Shown one piece after another: positions 53,901 through 63,104 of a DNA stretch of 64,000 bases. The translations under genes and the position numbers were made by a program. The stretch comes from Brenneria izbisi (GTDB lineage Bacteria; Pseudomonadota; Gammaproteobacteria; Enterobacterales; Enterobacteriaceae). Positions within the stretch are counted from its first letter, which is position 1. Each line of letters begins with the position of its first letter. Location of the stretch: assembly GCF_025840185.1 (NCBI RefSeq), contig NZ_JAMPJU010000009.1:99291-163290 (forward strand). The letters run 5' to 3'. The notes under the pieces were generated by a model. That model saw nothing but the letters and a program-made list of their open reading frames with translations. It searched no databases and was not told where the DNA came from.

Positions 53901-56900
53901 ATTGACCGGGCAGCGTTATCTGGCGGGTTACACCAGCGATGAAGCGCAATATAAGGCGCTGATGGATGCCGGGATCGCGTTTGGTCGCCAGTTTTCGCTG
54001 ACGCCGGGGGTGGCGTTAAGTCAAGAGCAGATGGCATTGCTCACCACTGACATGGTGTGGATGGTCAGAAAATCGGTCACATTGCCGGATGGCACCTCGC
54101 AATCGGTATTGGTGCCGCAGGTTTACTCAAAAGTGCGCTCGAATGAGCAAATCGGCGCGGGCAGCCTGCTGGCAGGCAATAACGTTTCCATTGGTCTTGC
54201 GGGCGGCATGTTGAACAGCGGACGCATTGCGGCGCGAGATACGCTGTTTATTTCTTCGGCAGCGCTGAACAATCAGGGCGGTTCGCTATTGGGTAAACAG
54301 GTGGAACTGCGTGTCCGTGATGATCTGAATAATATCGGCGGAGCGATCCAGGGGGAAGAAAGTCTGACGGCGCTGGCGGGCGGCAATATCAACAGCGCCA
54401 GCACGCTGAGTGGGCGTGAGAGCAATCGTATCCTCGATCGCGTCGCGGGGATATATGTTCAGAATGATAAAGGCGAACTGACGCTGGCGGCAGGGAGGGA
54501 TATCAATCTGACAGCCAGTCAGATCATCAACGCCGGCGCCGACGGCACAGTGCGCCTCAGCGCAGGCAATAACCTGAATCTGACCACGCTGACCACCACC
54601 GAAACGCTTAACAGCGATTGGGACAGCAATAATTACCGGCGCTATTCAGCCCGCGAAGATATCGGCAGCCAGATTGCCGCCAACGGACAAATTACGCTGC
54701 GCGCCGGACAGGATCTGAATGCCGCGGCAGCCTCGGTGACGGCGCAACAAGGGCTACAGGCTCAGGCGGGAAATGATATCAACCTGCTCAGCGGTCAGTC
54801 TGCTTACTCGCTGACGGAACACAGCAAGCAGAGCAGTCGCGGACTGTTCTCCGCGCAGTCCAGCGAACGGCATGACAGCATTCAGGATCAAGCGGCGACA
54901 GGCAGCACGTTCAGCGGCGATAGCGTGACGCTCAATGCCGGCAACGATTTGCGAATTTCTGGCGGCGCGGTAGCCGGTACGCAAAACGTGGCGCTGACAG
55001 CCGGGCGAGATATCACGGTGACCACCGCACGCGAAAATCATCAGGAAACCCACCTGCGTGAAGAGAAGAAATCCGGCCTGATGGGGAGCGGCGGTATCGG
55101 TTTCAGCATCGGTCAGGCCAGCCGGAAGCGCACTACCGACAGTGAGGGCGACAGCGAGAAAGCCAGCACAATAGGCAGTGAAAGAGGCGACGCCACGCTG
55201 ATTGCCGGTAACGCGTTGACTGTTCGCGGCAGCGATGTGGTCGCCGGACAGGATCTCACGCTGCGTGGTAAAGAGGTGACGATCAGCGCTGCGCAAAACC
55301 GTCAGACTCAGCGCCAGACTTATGAACAGAAGCAAAGCGGCCTTACGCTGGCGCTGAGCGGCACAGTGGGCAGTGCATTGAATACGGCGGTACAGACGGC
55401 GCAGACCGCTAAATCCACCGAAGATGATCGGCTGCAAGCGCTGCAGGGCGTGAAAGCGGCGCTGAGCGGCGTGCAGGCGGCGCAGGCCGGACGTTTTGCC
55501 GCGGCGCAAGACGATAAGGATGCAAACAATAATAATGTGGTGGGCGTCAGTCTCTCGCTGGGTAGCCAGTCATCGAAATCAGAACAGACGACCGAGCAGC
55601 ATATCGCGCAGGGCAGCAGCCTGAACGCGGGACGAAATCTGGCGATGACGGCCACCGGCGACGATATTCTGGTGCAGGGCGGCGAATTGCATGCCGCTCA
55701 GGATGTGACGTTGAATGCCGCACGCGATATCAATCTGTTGTCAGCACAGAACAGTCAGCATACGCAAGGCAGCAACCAGAGCAAAGGCGGCAGCATCGGC
55801 CTCAGCCTTGGGGTAGGCGGCGGTGGCGCCAGCCTGAGCGTGAACGCCAGCATGAATAAAGCGAAAGGCCGCGAACTGGGCGAAGGGCTGAGTTACACGG
55901 AAACGCTGCTGGACGCGGGGCGTCAGGTACAGTTGACCAGCGGACGCGATACGACGCTGCAAGGCGCGCAGGTTAGCGGCGAACAGATAACGGCGCGGGT
56001 GGGTCGTGATTTGCTGTTGCAAAGCCAACAGGACAGCGATGTGTACAACAGCAAACAGCAGAGCATGAGCGCGGGCGTCAGCATCCCGATTTATGGCGCG
56101 GGCAGCGGTTCGGCCAGCTTCAGCCTGAGCAAAGACAAAATGCGCAGCAACTATCAAAGCGTGCAGGAGCAGACCGGACTGTTTGCCGGACAAGGGGGTT
56201 ATGATGTCCGCGTCGGCAATCATACTCAACTGGATGGCGCGGTTGTCGGTTCGACGGCGGCGGCGGCGAAAAACCGGCTGGAGACGGGAACGCTGGGCTT
56301 CAGTGATATTGAGAACAAAGCGTCGTTCGAGACTTCGCACAGCGGCGTGGGCATCAGCACCGGCGGGCCGATAGGGATGGAGATGTTGAGTAATCTGGCT
56401 TCCAACTCACTGATAAGCGGGAACAACGACGGGAATGCCGGGAGCATGACGCGTGCGGCGCTGAGCGACGGTCAACTGACCCTCCGCGACCAGGCTGGTC
56501 AGCGGCAGGACGTCTCGCAGTTGAGCAACGATGTCGAACATGCCAATCAGACGCTGAGTCCGATATTTGACAAAGAGAAAGAGCAGCGCCGATTGCAGCA
56601 GATGCAACTGATAGCGGAAATCAGCAATCAGGTGGTAGATATTGCGGCTACGGAAGGGGCGATAATCGCGACGAAAGCGGCGAAGGAAAGGGCGGAAGCG
56701 CGGGCCTCGAATCTGTCGGCCGAAGACCGGCAATGGGCGCAAGAGGCGCTGGGTAAAGGCGAAAACCCGAATCTGACCCCGACGCAGGCGGATATCCGGG
56801 GTTATATTTACCAGACGGAGTATAAGAAAGCCTATAATCAGACGCTGGCGGACACCGGTTTCGGCACGGGCGGGGCGGTACGTCAGGGCATCATGGCGGT

Positions 56901-58137
56901 ATCGGCGGCGGTGCAGGGCCTGGCGGGGGGCAACATCGCTCAGGCGATAACGGGGGGAGCGGCGCCGTATCTGGCGACGGTAATCAAGCAGGCGACGACG
57001 GACGCGCAGGGCGCAGTGAATGTGGCGGCGAATACGATAGCGCATGCGGTGCTGGGGGGTATCGTGGCGGAAGCGGGGGGCAACAGCGCCCTGGCGGGTG
57101 CGGCGGGTGCGGCGAGCGGAGAACTGGCGGCGCGGGTTATCACGGAGCGACTGTATCCGGGCAAAGCGGCGGCGGAACTGACGGAAAGCGAAAAACAGAT
57201 GGTGAGTACGCTGTCTCTGCTGGCGGGCGGACTGGCGGCAGGCACGGCGGGTGACTCGACATCGGGCGCGGTAGCGGGGGCGCAGGCGGGGCAGAATGCA
57301 GTTGATAATAACTTCCTCGGTGCCACATCTTCAGACAAACTCGACAAGGCGGTTGAGAAAATTAAGAACGGTGATAAGTCATTAGCAACCGCTAATGAAC
57401 TGATTAAGCTGGAAAACGCCGATAAACGCAGTGATGCATTGGTGGATAAATTTACCAGAGACCCTTCACAAATGAGTAGTGCTGAGCAGGCGGAACTGGC
57501 GGGCTATCTGCGTGTTTATGCGTCTGAGATGGAGAAGGCGTATGGTTCTGCGGTTTCGCAGGAACTGGTTAAAGGTTTGCTCTCAGGACAGGATTACACG
57601 AAACGCAACCCTGACTCTGAAGCCATGTCTAAGGCTCAGACAATCATGAACACCTGGGGCTATCACAAATCGAATGCCAGTATTGGTGACGCGCCTACTA
57701 TATTCGTAGGCAGCGTGCTGGGTGTTACTGTGAAAGGTATGGCGGCTAATGCAGCAATTGGTGTGGGGGTTAATACCGGTGTTCAGCTTACCGGAAAAGA
57801 TCCGTTCAGTTACGTTGATGCGATTATGTCAGGGGTAACAGCAGCAGCAACGACGGGGAAAGGTATTATAGCCTCAACACCTATCAATATGGGCGGTGCA
57901 GCAATTGGCAGTAGTATTAAAGGGGAGGAGCCGACTAACTCAACTATTGGAGCAGGGGTTGGTTCTATATTCGGTGGAGGTATTGGCAAAGTGGCAACTG
58001 AGCAACTAAAACCTGTTATTAAAGAAGGTAGCGCTGAAATCATTGGGTCAGCTACAGGTTCAATTGTAGGAGAGGCTACTGGCAATAAAGTTAAAGATAA
58101 ACTTGATAATGCTGGCGAGAAAAATGGGAAAAATTAA
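50980..58137 (+). CDS. cdiA: CdiA/HecA-like filamentous hemagglutinin with C-terminal toxin
   Basis: The 2385-residue exoprotein of the TPS/CDI type has an ESPR extended signal (from residue 1) with cleavage after AQA (about 69). The TPS domain (about 85-310) has NPAGISCDGCGFIN at 180-193. Long hemagglutinin repeats follow, then the pre-toxin region (about residues 1967-2107; ELAARVITERLYPGKAAAELT, GAVAGAQAGQNA) and a VDNN junction at 2108. The last 278 residues are Gly/Ala-rich with hydrophobic stretches, suggesting a membrane-acting toxin. It overlaps the immunity gene by 14 bases. The exact target is unknown. Confidence 0.9.
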   Translation: MNKHFYRIVFNRTRGILMVVSELCRGCVGGSASAGRGTSLRQLTGRLSPLTFLMLGAMGLVMLAPSAQATIVADRNAPGNQKPTILQTANGTPQVNIQTPSAGGVSRNVYSQFDVNQKGAILNNSQKQVQTQQGGWVTGNPWLAKGEAKIILNEVNSRDPSKLNGYIEVAGKKAQVVVANPAGISCDGCGFINADRATLTTGKALMENGQLKGYQVEQGNIRIQGQGMDSSRQGYTDLIAQTVEINAGIWANDLTVTTGRNRVSADLRQVDRRADNASSDSQTTQEQPKLAVDVAQLGGMYAGKIQLIGTEKGVGVRNAGTIGAQAGSVTITADGRIENSGSINATQNVQLAGSNLDNHGKVYAQQDVTVNARQQAANRGVLAAQRHTALTADNISNQPGAVLGAGINSDGSVANSGDLSLTAAQRIEANGQHLAGGSLRMAAAEVNADGSQTQATNVTLNASTGSVSSRQAHISADGQLDVAAAKAVNNAGGTLIAGKSLAVRAESLSGDGQLLSLGDMSLTSTRRFDNHSDVIANGKLDLTVAGEVTNRRKIQSGNALTLTADRLDNQSGGEISSLKTQLTLTDTLTNRGLIDGGQTRIDAATLNNIGSGRVYGDWISLQSQTLNNLDENGISGSIAARQGLNLGIGTLNNRQQALIYSDGAMALGGSLDAAGQATGQADTINNHSATIESVGDMALSAGQINNINDHLVTETVNTTRYIDEAVLSGHTTRYNWSDIWFTRNKYGVNTAHMPDGYADERFYRYRYTRTVSETRVKESEPGQILSGGNLWLTAARMTNRDSRVIAAGLLIDGVKELSNLATPGERITSDVGWQERWYARKKKNWRGVTRTSQGISGNTYAPAVKVETIDLQASDWRQNASFNGSGYAVTALRAGVVGQDAIQPTAKLPNSSLFTLQPAAESRYLVETDPRFTNQKQWLSSDYMLKAFGQTDGQDKRLGDGFYEQREVREQIIQLTGQRYLAGYTSDEAQYKALMDAGIAFGRQFSLTPGVALSQEQMALLTTDMVWMVRKSVTLPDGTSQSVLVPQVYSKVRSNEQIGAGSLLAGNNVSIGLAGGMLNSGRIAARDTLFISSAALNNQGGSLLGKQVELRVRDDLNNIGGAIQGEESLTALAGGNINSASTLSGRESNRILDRVAGIYVQNDKGELTLAAGRDINLTASQIINAGADGTVRLSAGNNLNLTTLTTTETLNSDWDSNNYRRYSAREDIGSQIAANGQITLRAGQDLNAAAASVTAQQGLQAQAGNDINLLSGQSAYSLTEHSKQSSRGLFSAQSSERHDSIQDQAATGSTFSGDSVTLNAGNDLRISGGAVAGTQNVALTAGRDITVTTARENHQETHLREEKKSGLMGSGGIGFSIGQASRKRTTDSEGDSEKASTIGSERGDATLIAGNALTVRGSDVVAGQDLTLRGKEVTISAAQNRQTQRQTYEQKQSGLTLALSGTVGSALNTAVQTAQTAKSTEDDRLQALQGVKAALSGVQAAQAGRFAAAQDDKDANNNNVVGVSLSLGSQSSKSEQTTEQHIAQGSSLNAGRNLAMTATGDDILVQGGELHAAQDVTLNAARDINLLSAQNSQHTQGSNQSKGGSIGLSLGVGGGGASLSVNASMNKAKGRELGEGLSYTETLLDAGRQVQLTSGRDTTLQGAQVSGEQITARVGRDLLLQSQQDSDVYNSKQQSMSAGVSIPIYGAGSGSASFSLSKDKMRSNYQSVQEQTGLFAGQGGYDVRVGNHTQLDGAVVGSTAAAAKNRLETGTLGFSDIENKASFETSHSGVGISTGGPIGMEMLSNLASNSLISGNNDGNAGSMTRAALSDGQLTLRDQAGQRQDVSQLSNDVEHANQTLSPIFDKEKEQRRLQQMQLIAEISNQVVDIAATEGAIIATKAAKERAEARASNLSAEDRQWAQEALGKGENPNLTPTQADIRGYIYQTEYKKAYNQTLADTGFGTGGAVRQGIMAVSAAVQGLAGGNIAQAITGGAAPYLATVIKQATTDAQGAVNVAANTIAHAVLGGIVAEAGGNSALAGAAGAASGELAARVITERLYPGKAAAELTESEKQMVSTLSLLAGGLAAGTAGDSTSGAVAGAQAGQNAVDNNFLGATSSDKLDKAVEKIKNGDKSLATANELIKLENADKRSDALVDKFTRDPSQMSSAEQAELAGYLRVYASEMEKAYGSAVSQELVKGLLSGQDYTKRNPDSEAMSKAQTIMNTWGYHKSNASIGDAPTIFVGSVLGVTVKGMAANAAIGVGVNTGVQLTGKDPFSYVDAIMSGVTAAATTGKGIIASTPINMGGAAIGSSIKGEEPTNSTIGAGVGSIFGGGIGKVATEQLKPVIKEGSAEIIGSATGSIVGEATGNKVKDKLDNAGEKNGKN

Positions 58138-58381
58138 CATTAAAGACTTGGTTAAACTGCTTTTCTTGTGTGTAAGCATATTCTTTGTTGCCGTAGTAAT
58201 CGCTTATCTACTGGCATCAGTAATTGTCTATTTTAAAATAGATATATTTGATTTTGATTGGAAAGAAGCTTTCACTGACGCTTTCAGAAAAGGGATTGTG
58301 GGCGGTTTAATACTTGGCTTCGGCCTCTGGATAAAAGCCAAGCTACAAGAGCGTAAGGCCCGAAAAGAGTCAGCCAAATAA
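58124..58381 (+). CDS. cdiI: Probable CDI immunity protein, two-helix membrane protein
   Basis: The 85-residue protein starts at ATG 58124 (MGKINIKDLVKLLFLCV), inside the end of cdiA. It has two hydrophobic helices and a basic C-terminus …FGLWIKAKLQERKARK. Such a small inner membrane protein after a Gly-rich CT fits immunity to a membrane-active toxin. The function is inferred from position and architecture. The AT-richer composition contrasts with cdiA. Confidence 0.7.
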   Translation: MGKINIKDLVKLLFLCVSIFFVAVVIAYLLASVIVYFKIDIFDFDWKEAFTDAFRKGIVGGLILGFGLWIKAKLQERKARKESAK

Positions 58382-58397
58382 CCCTATAATGCAATCC

Positions 58398-58423
58398 CGG
58401 CCTTTAAAACAGGCCGGTTTTTT
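58398..58423 (+). terminator. Terminator after first immunity gene
   Basis: CCGGCC-tttaaaaca-GGCCGG with a following T-run. It separates the cassette from the convergent SymE remnant. Confidence 0.8.
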
Positions 58424-58432
58424 ATATGCCAG

Positions 58433-58663
58433 TCAAAACCTCAGTTCCGCCTCAATCACCAGTTTATCCCGTTCTATGGTGACGATAACCGGCTGGCCGG
58501 TGTTAAAGCCGAGTTCTTCCAGCCACCTGCCGCTGAGCTTAAGCTGCGGGCTGGGCGGTTTTTTACCGCTGTTGGGGGACAACTGAAGGTATGGTAGTAA
58601 CGGGGTTGCGGGGGGGTAATTTAGTTGCGCGGGAGCTGGCTTAGCATCGCGTTCAACGATTAA
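58433..58663 (-). pseudogene. SymE-like toxin gene lacking its start
   Basis: On minus the frame reads …ERDAKPAPAQL…SPNSGKKPPSPQLKLSGRWLEELGFNTGQPVIVTIERDKLVIEAEL. It carries the SymE motif LKLSGRWLEELGF, of the AbrB-like type I toxin family. Open sequence runs back to a TAG at 58664, with no start codon. The upstream end coincides with the junction to the orphan CDI module at about 58665, so recombination probably removed it. Confidence 0.65.
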
Positions 58664-58672
58664 CTACCTTAG

Positions 58673-60034
58673 ACGCTGAGTCCGATATTTGATAAGGAGA
58701 AAGAGCAGCGTCGATTGCAGCAAATGCAACTGATAGCGGAAATCAGCAATCAGGCGGTGGATATTGCGGGTACGGAAGGGGCGATAATCGCGACGAAAGC
58801 GGCGAAGGAAAGGGCGGAAGCGCGGGCTTCGAATCTGTCGGACGAAGACCGGCAATGGGCGCGTGAGGCGCTGGGTACGGGAGCAACGCCGAATCTGAAC
58901 CCGATGCTGGCGGACACCGGTTTTGGCACGGGCGGCGCGGTTCGTCAGGGCATCATGGCGGTATCGGCGGCGGTGCAGGGCCTGGCGGGGGGCAACATCG
59001 CTCAGGCGATAACGGGGGGAGCGGCGCCGTATCTGGCGACGGTAATCAAGCAGGCGACGACGGACGCGCAGGGCGCAGTGAATGTGGCGGCGAATACGAT
59101 AGCGCATGCGGTGCTGGGGGGTATCGTGGCGGAAGCGGGGGGCAACAGCGCCCTGGCGGGTGCGGCGGGTGCGGCGAGCGGAGAACTGGCGGCGCGGGTT
59201 ATCACGGAGCGACTGTATCCGGGCAAAGCGGCGGCGGAACTGACGGAAAGCGAAAAACAGATGGTGAGTACGCTGTCTCTGCTGGCGGGCGGACTGGCGG
59301 CAGGCACGGCGGGTGACTCGACATCGGGCGCGGTAGCGGGGGCGCAGGCGGGGCAGAATGCGACCGAGAATAACAACTTCAATCTGAGCGCGATTACGCC
59401 GAAAGGATTGCAGGATGTAGGAGCATCGATGACATCGCTTTACACCAATACCAACATGGTGGATGAAAACGGCAACGTATTGAATCCGATAACGGAAGAA
59501 GAACGGCAGTATGCGATGCATAAACTGGTGACGGGGACGATGCCGGAGGGGCAGGATATCTCCAAAGCGATAGTGGACGGGTATACGAACGGTGTACTAA
59601 TAGCGGGTGCATGGTATTTGGGGCCAGCGGCATCAATAGGCAAAGTGGCGGTCGGTTCTGCGCTGAGTGGCGGCGCGAATGCCGCGTATCAATGGTATGA
59701 CCTGAGTCAACCGGGTAATGAAAACAAGACCTATGATTACTGGAGTACTACAGCGGCGTTAATTACAGGGGGGTTGGCTCCGGGGCGTGGAATATGGGCT
59801 AACTTAGCAATCGCCGCAGGGGGAACCATATTTACTGATGGGCCGGATAAAGGGGCTCTTACTGGCACAAGTGCTGGATGGGCGTTTGGTACAACAGTTG
59901 GTTTAATTGCACCACCTTTATTTGATCCTGTCTTAGGTTCTGGTTCAGCACCTGTTGGTGATATTATCGGTGCGATAGGCGGGGAATTTATAAGCAACAC
60001 AGTCAAGGATGAAATTAATGAAAAGAACAAATAA
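58673..60034 (+). pseudogene. Orphan CdiA-CT module 2 with pre-toxin region
   Basis: Homology to cdiA starts abruptly at 58673 (TLSPIFDKEKEQRR…), just after an in-frame TAG, so the module has no start and cannot be exported alone. It lacks an internal segment of about 23 residues (TPTQADIRGYIYQTEYKKA… in cdiA). The pre-toxin region is otherwise near-identical to the end of cdiA. At the TENN junction (about 59362) a different CT begins: NNFNLSAITPKGLQDVG… ending …EFISNTVKDEINEKNK. It is a silent donor that could replace the CT of cdiA by recombination. Confidence 0.85.
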
Positions 60035-60281
60035 GCCTACTGTAGGTTTGCTGTTTCTAAGCATTGCATACATGGTTTTCTGTTGTTTAATCTTTTTTTC
60101 TCTGGCTTTGGTAACTGTAAAGTTCATCATTAGTCATAAAGTGAGTATCGAACAAGCAGATATTAAACATGTTTTAGTCGCCAGTGTTATTGCAGGAACA
60201 GCGGCGGCTCTTAGATCGTGGATTTTGGCTAAAATAGATGAGCGTAAAGCTCGAAGATCTCCTCCTTCTGATCCAGAATAA
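60018..60281 (+). CDS. Probable immunity protein of orphan module 2
   Basis: The 87-residue protein (MKRTNKPTVGLLFLSIAYMV…) starts inside the end of module 2. It has two hydrophobic helices and ends …RSWILAKIDERKARRSP, like the first immunity protein (WIKAKLQERKARK). This indicates a related immunity family. A GTG/ATG three codons upstream (60009) is an alternative start. Confidence 0.65.
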   Translation: MKRTNKPTVGLLFLSIAYMVFCCLIFFSLALVTVKFIISHKVSIEQADIKHVLVASVIAGTAAALRSWILAKIDERKARRSPPSDPE

Positions 60282-60290
60282 ACAAAAATC

Positions 60291-60320
60291 CCGGCCCCTA
60301 AAACAGGCCGGGATTTTTTT
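60291..60320. terminator. Bidirectional terminator after module 2 immunity gene
   Basis: AATCCCGGCC-cctaaaaca-GGCCGGGATT, with T-run on plus and A-run on the left. It serves both the immunity gene and the convergent SymE remnant. Confidence 0.8.
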
Positions 60321-60323
60321 GCG

Positions 60324-60556
60324 TCATTCAGCCACAATGCGTATCAGCAGTTGGCCCTGTTCAACGGTGATAACTACCGGGGTATCCGTCCCAAATCCCG
60401 CGGCTTCCAGCCAATGGCCCTTGAGGTGGAGGCTGGGGCTGCGGCTGTAATAGCGCGTCATGTCATTGCGGTCGGCGTGGCGGCGGCTGACATAGCCGGC
60501 CTTCAGGTGTCGTAATGCTTGGGATGCGGCGGGTTCTGACTTATGGTGTGCATCAG
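60324..60556 (-). pseudogene. SymE-like toxin remnant downstream of module 2
   Basis: On minus the frame gives …HHKSEPAASQALRHLKAGYVSRRHADRNDMTRYYSRSPSLHLKGHWLEAAGFGTDTPVVITVEQGQLLIRIVAE. The LHLKGHWLEAAGF motif is that of SymE. No start codon lies in front of the conserved N-terminus before a TAG; an internal ATG at 60461 would give 45 residues. The upstream part runs toward the IS insertion. Confidence 0.65.
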
Positions 60557-60623
60557 CCTGATCCTACCCATCATTAGTGGACACGCGACTAAGTGAGTAA
60601 ACTCTCAAGCAGAGGTAGCTCAC

Positions 60624-60923
60624 ATGACAAAACCAGCATCAACCAATAAGAAACCCCGTAAGCAGCCTACGCCCGAATTCCGCGATGAAGCCCTGAAACT
60701 GGCAGAGCGTATTGGTGTCGCTGCCGCTGCACGCGAACTCAGCCTGTACGAGTCACAGCTTTATGCATGGCGCAGTAAACAACAGCAACAAATGACCGCC
60801 TCAGAACGTGAAAATGAACTCGCGGCTGAAAATGCCCGTCTGAAGCGGCAGTTGGCTGAACAGGCTGAGGAATTGGCTATTCGCCAAAAGGCCGCGACAT
60901 ACTTCGCGAAATGCCTGAAATGA
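60624..60923 (+). CDS. IS3-family transposase OrfA
   Basis: The 99-residue protein has a helix-turn-helix ([35 protein letters not shown]) and a leucine-zipper-like C-terminus ([24 protein letters not shown]). This is OrfA of IS3-family transposases. It overlaps orfB by 13 bases. Confidence 0.92.
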   Translation: MTKPASTNKKPRKQPTPEFRDEALKLAERIGVAAAARELSLYESQLYAWRSKQQQQMTASERENELAAENARLKRQLAEQAEELAIRQKAATYFAKCLK

Positions 60924-61773
60924 AGTATGTCTTTATTGAAGAACATCGGGCTGAGTTCAGCATTAAAGCGATGTGTCGGGTGCTTCGGGTTGCCCGCAGC
61001 GGCTGGTATGTCTGGCGTAGACGTCGTTGTCAGATAAACCCACGTCAACAGTGCCGGCTCGTTTGTGATGAGGCTGTCCGTAACGCATTCGCTGAGGCAA
61101 AACAGCGCTATGGTGCGCCGCGTCTTGCTGATGAGTTGCCGGAGTACAACATCAAAACCATCGCTGCCAGCCTGCGTCGTCAGGGGTTACGGGCGAAAGC
61201 CAGCCGTAAATTCAGTCCGGTCAGCTACCGTAAACATGGCCTGCCGGTATCGGAAAACCTGCTGAAGCAAAACTTCATCGCCAGCGGTCCAAACCAGCAA
61301 TGGGCAGGCGACATCACCTATCTTCGCACGGACGAAGGCTGGCTCCATCTGGCTGTTGTGATTGACCTGTGGTCACGGGCGGTTATCGGCTGGTCGATGT
61401 CATCACGAATGACGGCACAACAGGCCTGTGATGCATTACAGATGGCGCTCTGGAGACGTAAACGACCACAGAATGTTATTGTTCATAAGACAGAGGCGGG
61501 CAGTATTGTTCAGCGGACTATCAGGCGTTGCTGAAACGACATACGTTGCGTGGCAGTATGAGCGCCAAAGGTTGCTGTTACGATAACGCCTGTGCGGAAA
61601 GCGTCTTTCACACACTGAAAGTAGAAGGTATCCACGGCGAACACTTTGCCAGCAGGGAAGTGATGCGCTCAGCGGTATTTGATTATATAGAGTGCGATTA
61701 CAATCGCTGGCGTCGCCACAGTGCCTGCGGCGGTCTCAGCCCGGAACAATTTGAAAACGAAAACCTCGTTTAG
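60911..61773 (+). pseudogene. IS3-family transposase OrfB with a frameshift
   Basis: The first part (60911-61534) includes [24 protein letters not shown], with the first catalytic Asp. It then reads [11 protein letters not shown] where HTDRGGQY is expected. One base lost at about 61482-61490 destroys the second catalytic Asp. The other frame continues …[34 protein letters not shown], holding the final Glu region, and ends at 61773. The transposase is therefore non-functional. Confidence 0.88.
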
Positions 61774-61803
61774 TGCTGTGTCCACATTACGTGGGTAAGA
61801 CCA

Positions 61804-62892
61804 CTGGCGGCACGGGTTATTACGGAGCGTCTGTATCCGGGCAAAGCGGCGGCGGAACTGACGGAAAGCGAGAAACAGATGGTGAGTACGTTGTCTCTGC
61901 TGGCGGGCGGACTGGCGGCATGCTCGGCGGGTGACTCGACATCGGGCGCGGTAGCGGGGGCGCAGGCGGGGCAGAATGCAACCGAGAATAACTCTCTGAG
62001 CTTTGATGAAGCCCGCGCTTTTGACAAGGAAATGACGGCTTGCGAAGCTTCCGGTGACGACTGTGATGCGGTTATTCGTAAATACGACTCGTTAAATAGG
62101 GAAAATCGTGAAGAGTTGCAACAGGCGCTGGCGAAAGATCCACTGGTTGTTCTGAGTGGTGAAACTAAATGGAATGTTGAAGGCGGGTTGTCTGCCGCTG
62201 ACAGGCCTGATTGGTTATACGGTTCGTTGGATAACCGGGATGTAAGGGATTATGTTGCAGCCAATAACCGTTATGACCTGAATTATATTAATAGTCATAC
62301 CACTAATGGTGATCGAGCTTTGGCGTTTATTGGTGAGCCAGAAAATTTCTGGGGATTGATTGCGGGGGGGAGATCATTATTTACATCGTCAACAACGATG
62401 AGTGATAAATTAGTTGGTGGAGCTTTAAGTTATGGCGCGAATGGTCTGGTACAAATCTCTAGTGGAAATACCGGAGATAAATTTGATTATGTAAGCTTTG
62501 GGTTTTCTGGGCTAACTGGTGCGGCAACCACTGGTAAGTCTTATTATTCAAACCAACTTATTGGTGCGGGTAGTGCTTATGCGACTAGCCAAATCACAGG
62601 ACAAGATAGTCAGGCGGCTGTAATGGGTAGCATGGTAGGTACTGGAGTAGGTTATGGTATCGGTTCTGCCATTACCAATAAATTAGAAACTCAGCACATT
62701 AAAAACTACTTTGGAATGGGGGCAAGCAAGAATGCTTTAAAATATACCGAGAATTCCTTTGGCCCTGGTTATTTATTGAAAGGTGGGGCAATGAGCCCAA
62801 TTCCTGGGATGTCTGGTGGTAGTGTTGGTTCTTTAATGTCAGAGGCCGCTAGTAACGCTGCTCAAAAGGAAGTTCAAGGAGGTAATAAGTGA
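61804..62892 (+). pseudogene. Orphan CdiA-CT module 3
   Basis: Homology to the cdiA pre-toxin (LAARVITERLYPGKAAAELTESEKQMVS…) starts only at 61804, just downstream of the IS. There is no proper start. At TENN (about 61981) a distinct CT begins: NNSLSFDEARAFDKEMTACEASGDDCDAV…, followed by a Gly-rich part (GFSGLTGAATTGKSYYSN…) and …AAQKEVQGGNK. The composition shifts toward AT in the toxin part. It overlaps the immunity gene by 4 bases (GTGA). Confidence 0.85.
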
Positions 62893-63104
62893 AACACCCT
62901 CTCTTATTCCTTTTGTTTTTAATCATCACTTATGCAGTTTTATGTGCTGTTGGTGTGGTAATCACGATATGGCTCGTTCTATCACATCCAATAACTTTTC
63001 AACAGGTTATACACTATAGCAAGATCGGTGTATTGGGGGGGGGATGGATAGGTGCAGGAATATGGTTTTCATATTACCTAAAATGTAGAAAGAATCTTAA
63101 ATAA
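62889..63104 (+). CDS. Probable immunity protein of orphan module 3
   Basis: The 71-residue protein begins at GTG 62889 after the strong ribosome site GGAGG. It has two hydrophobic helices (LLFLLFLIITYAVLCAVGVV and IGVLGGGWIGAGIWFSYYL) and a basic tail CRKNLK. It resembles the other two immunity proteins in layout, not clearly in sequence. Confidence 0.65.
   Translation: MKHPLLFLLFLIITYAVLCAVGVVITIWLVLSHPITFQQVIHYSKIGVLGGGWIGAGIWFSYYLKCRKNLK

Larger units (their letters stand above)
60577..61785 (+). mobile_element. IS3-family element (IS407/IS1400-like), inactive
   Basis: The element of about 1.2 kb has imperfect ends GTGGACAC…ACTAA and its complement, and is flanked by ATTA on both sides (60573-60576, 61786-61789). 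A 4-bp duplication is usual for the IS407 group. It encodes orfA and a frameshifted orfB. It sits between the SymE remnant and orphan module 3. Confidence 0.85.

Noticed and set aside
52000..57350. Long minus-strand frames inside cdiA and its copies
   Set aside because: They are shadows of the GC-rich, repetitive coding strand with Arg/Ala-rich nonsense composition.
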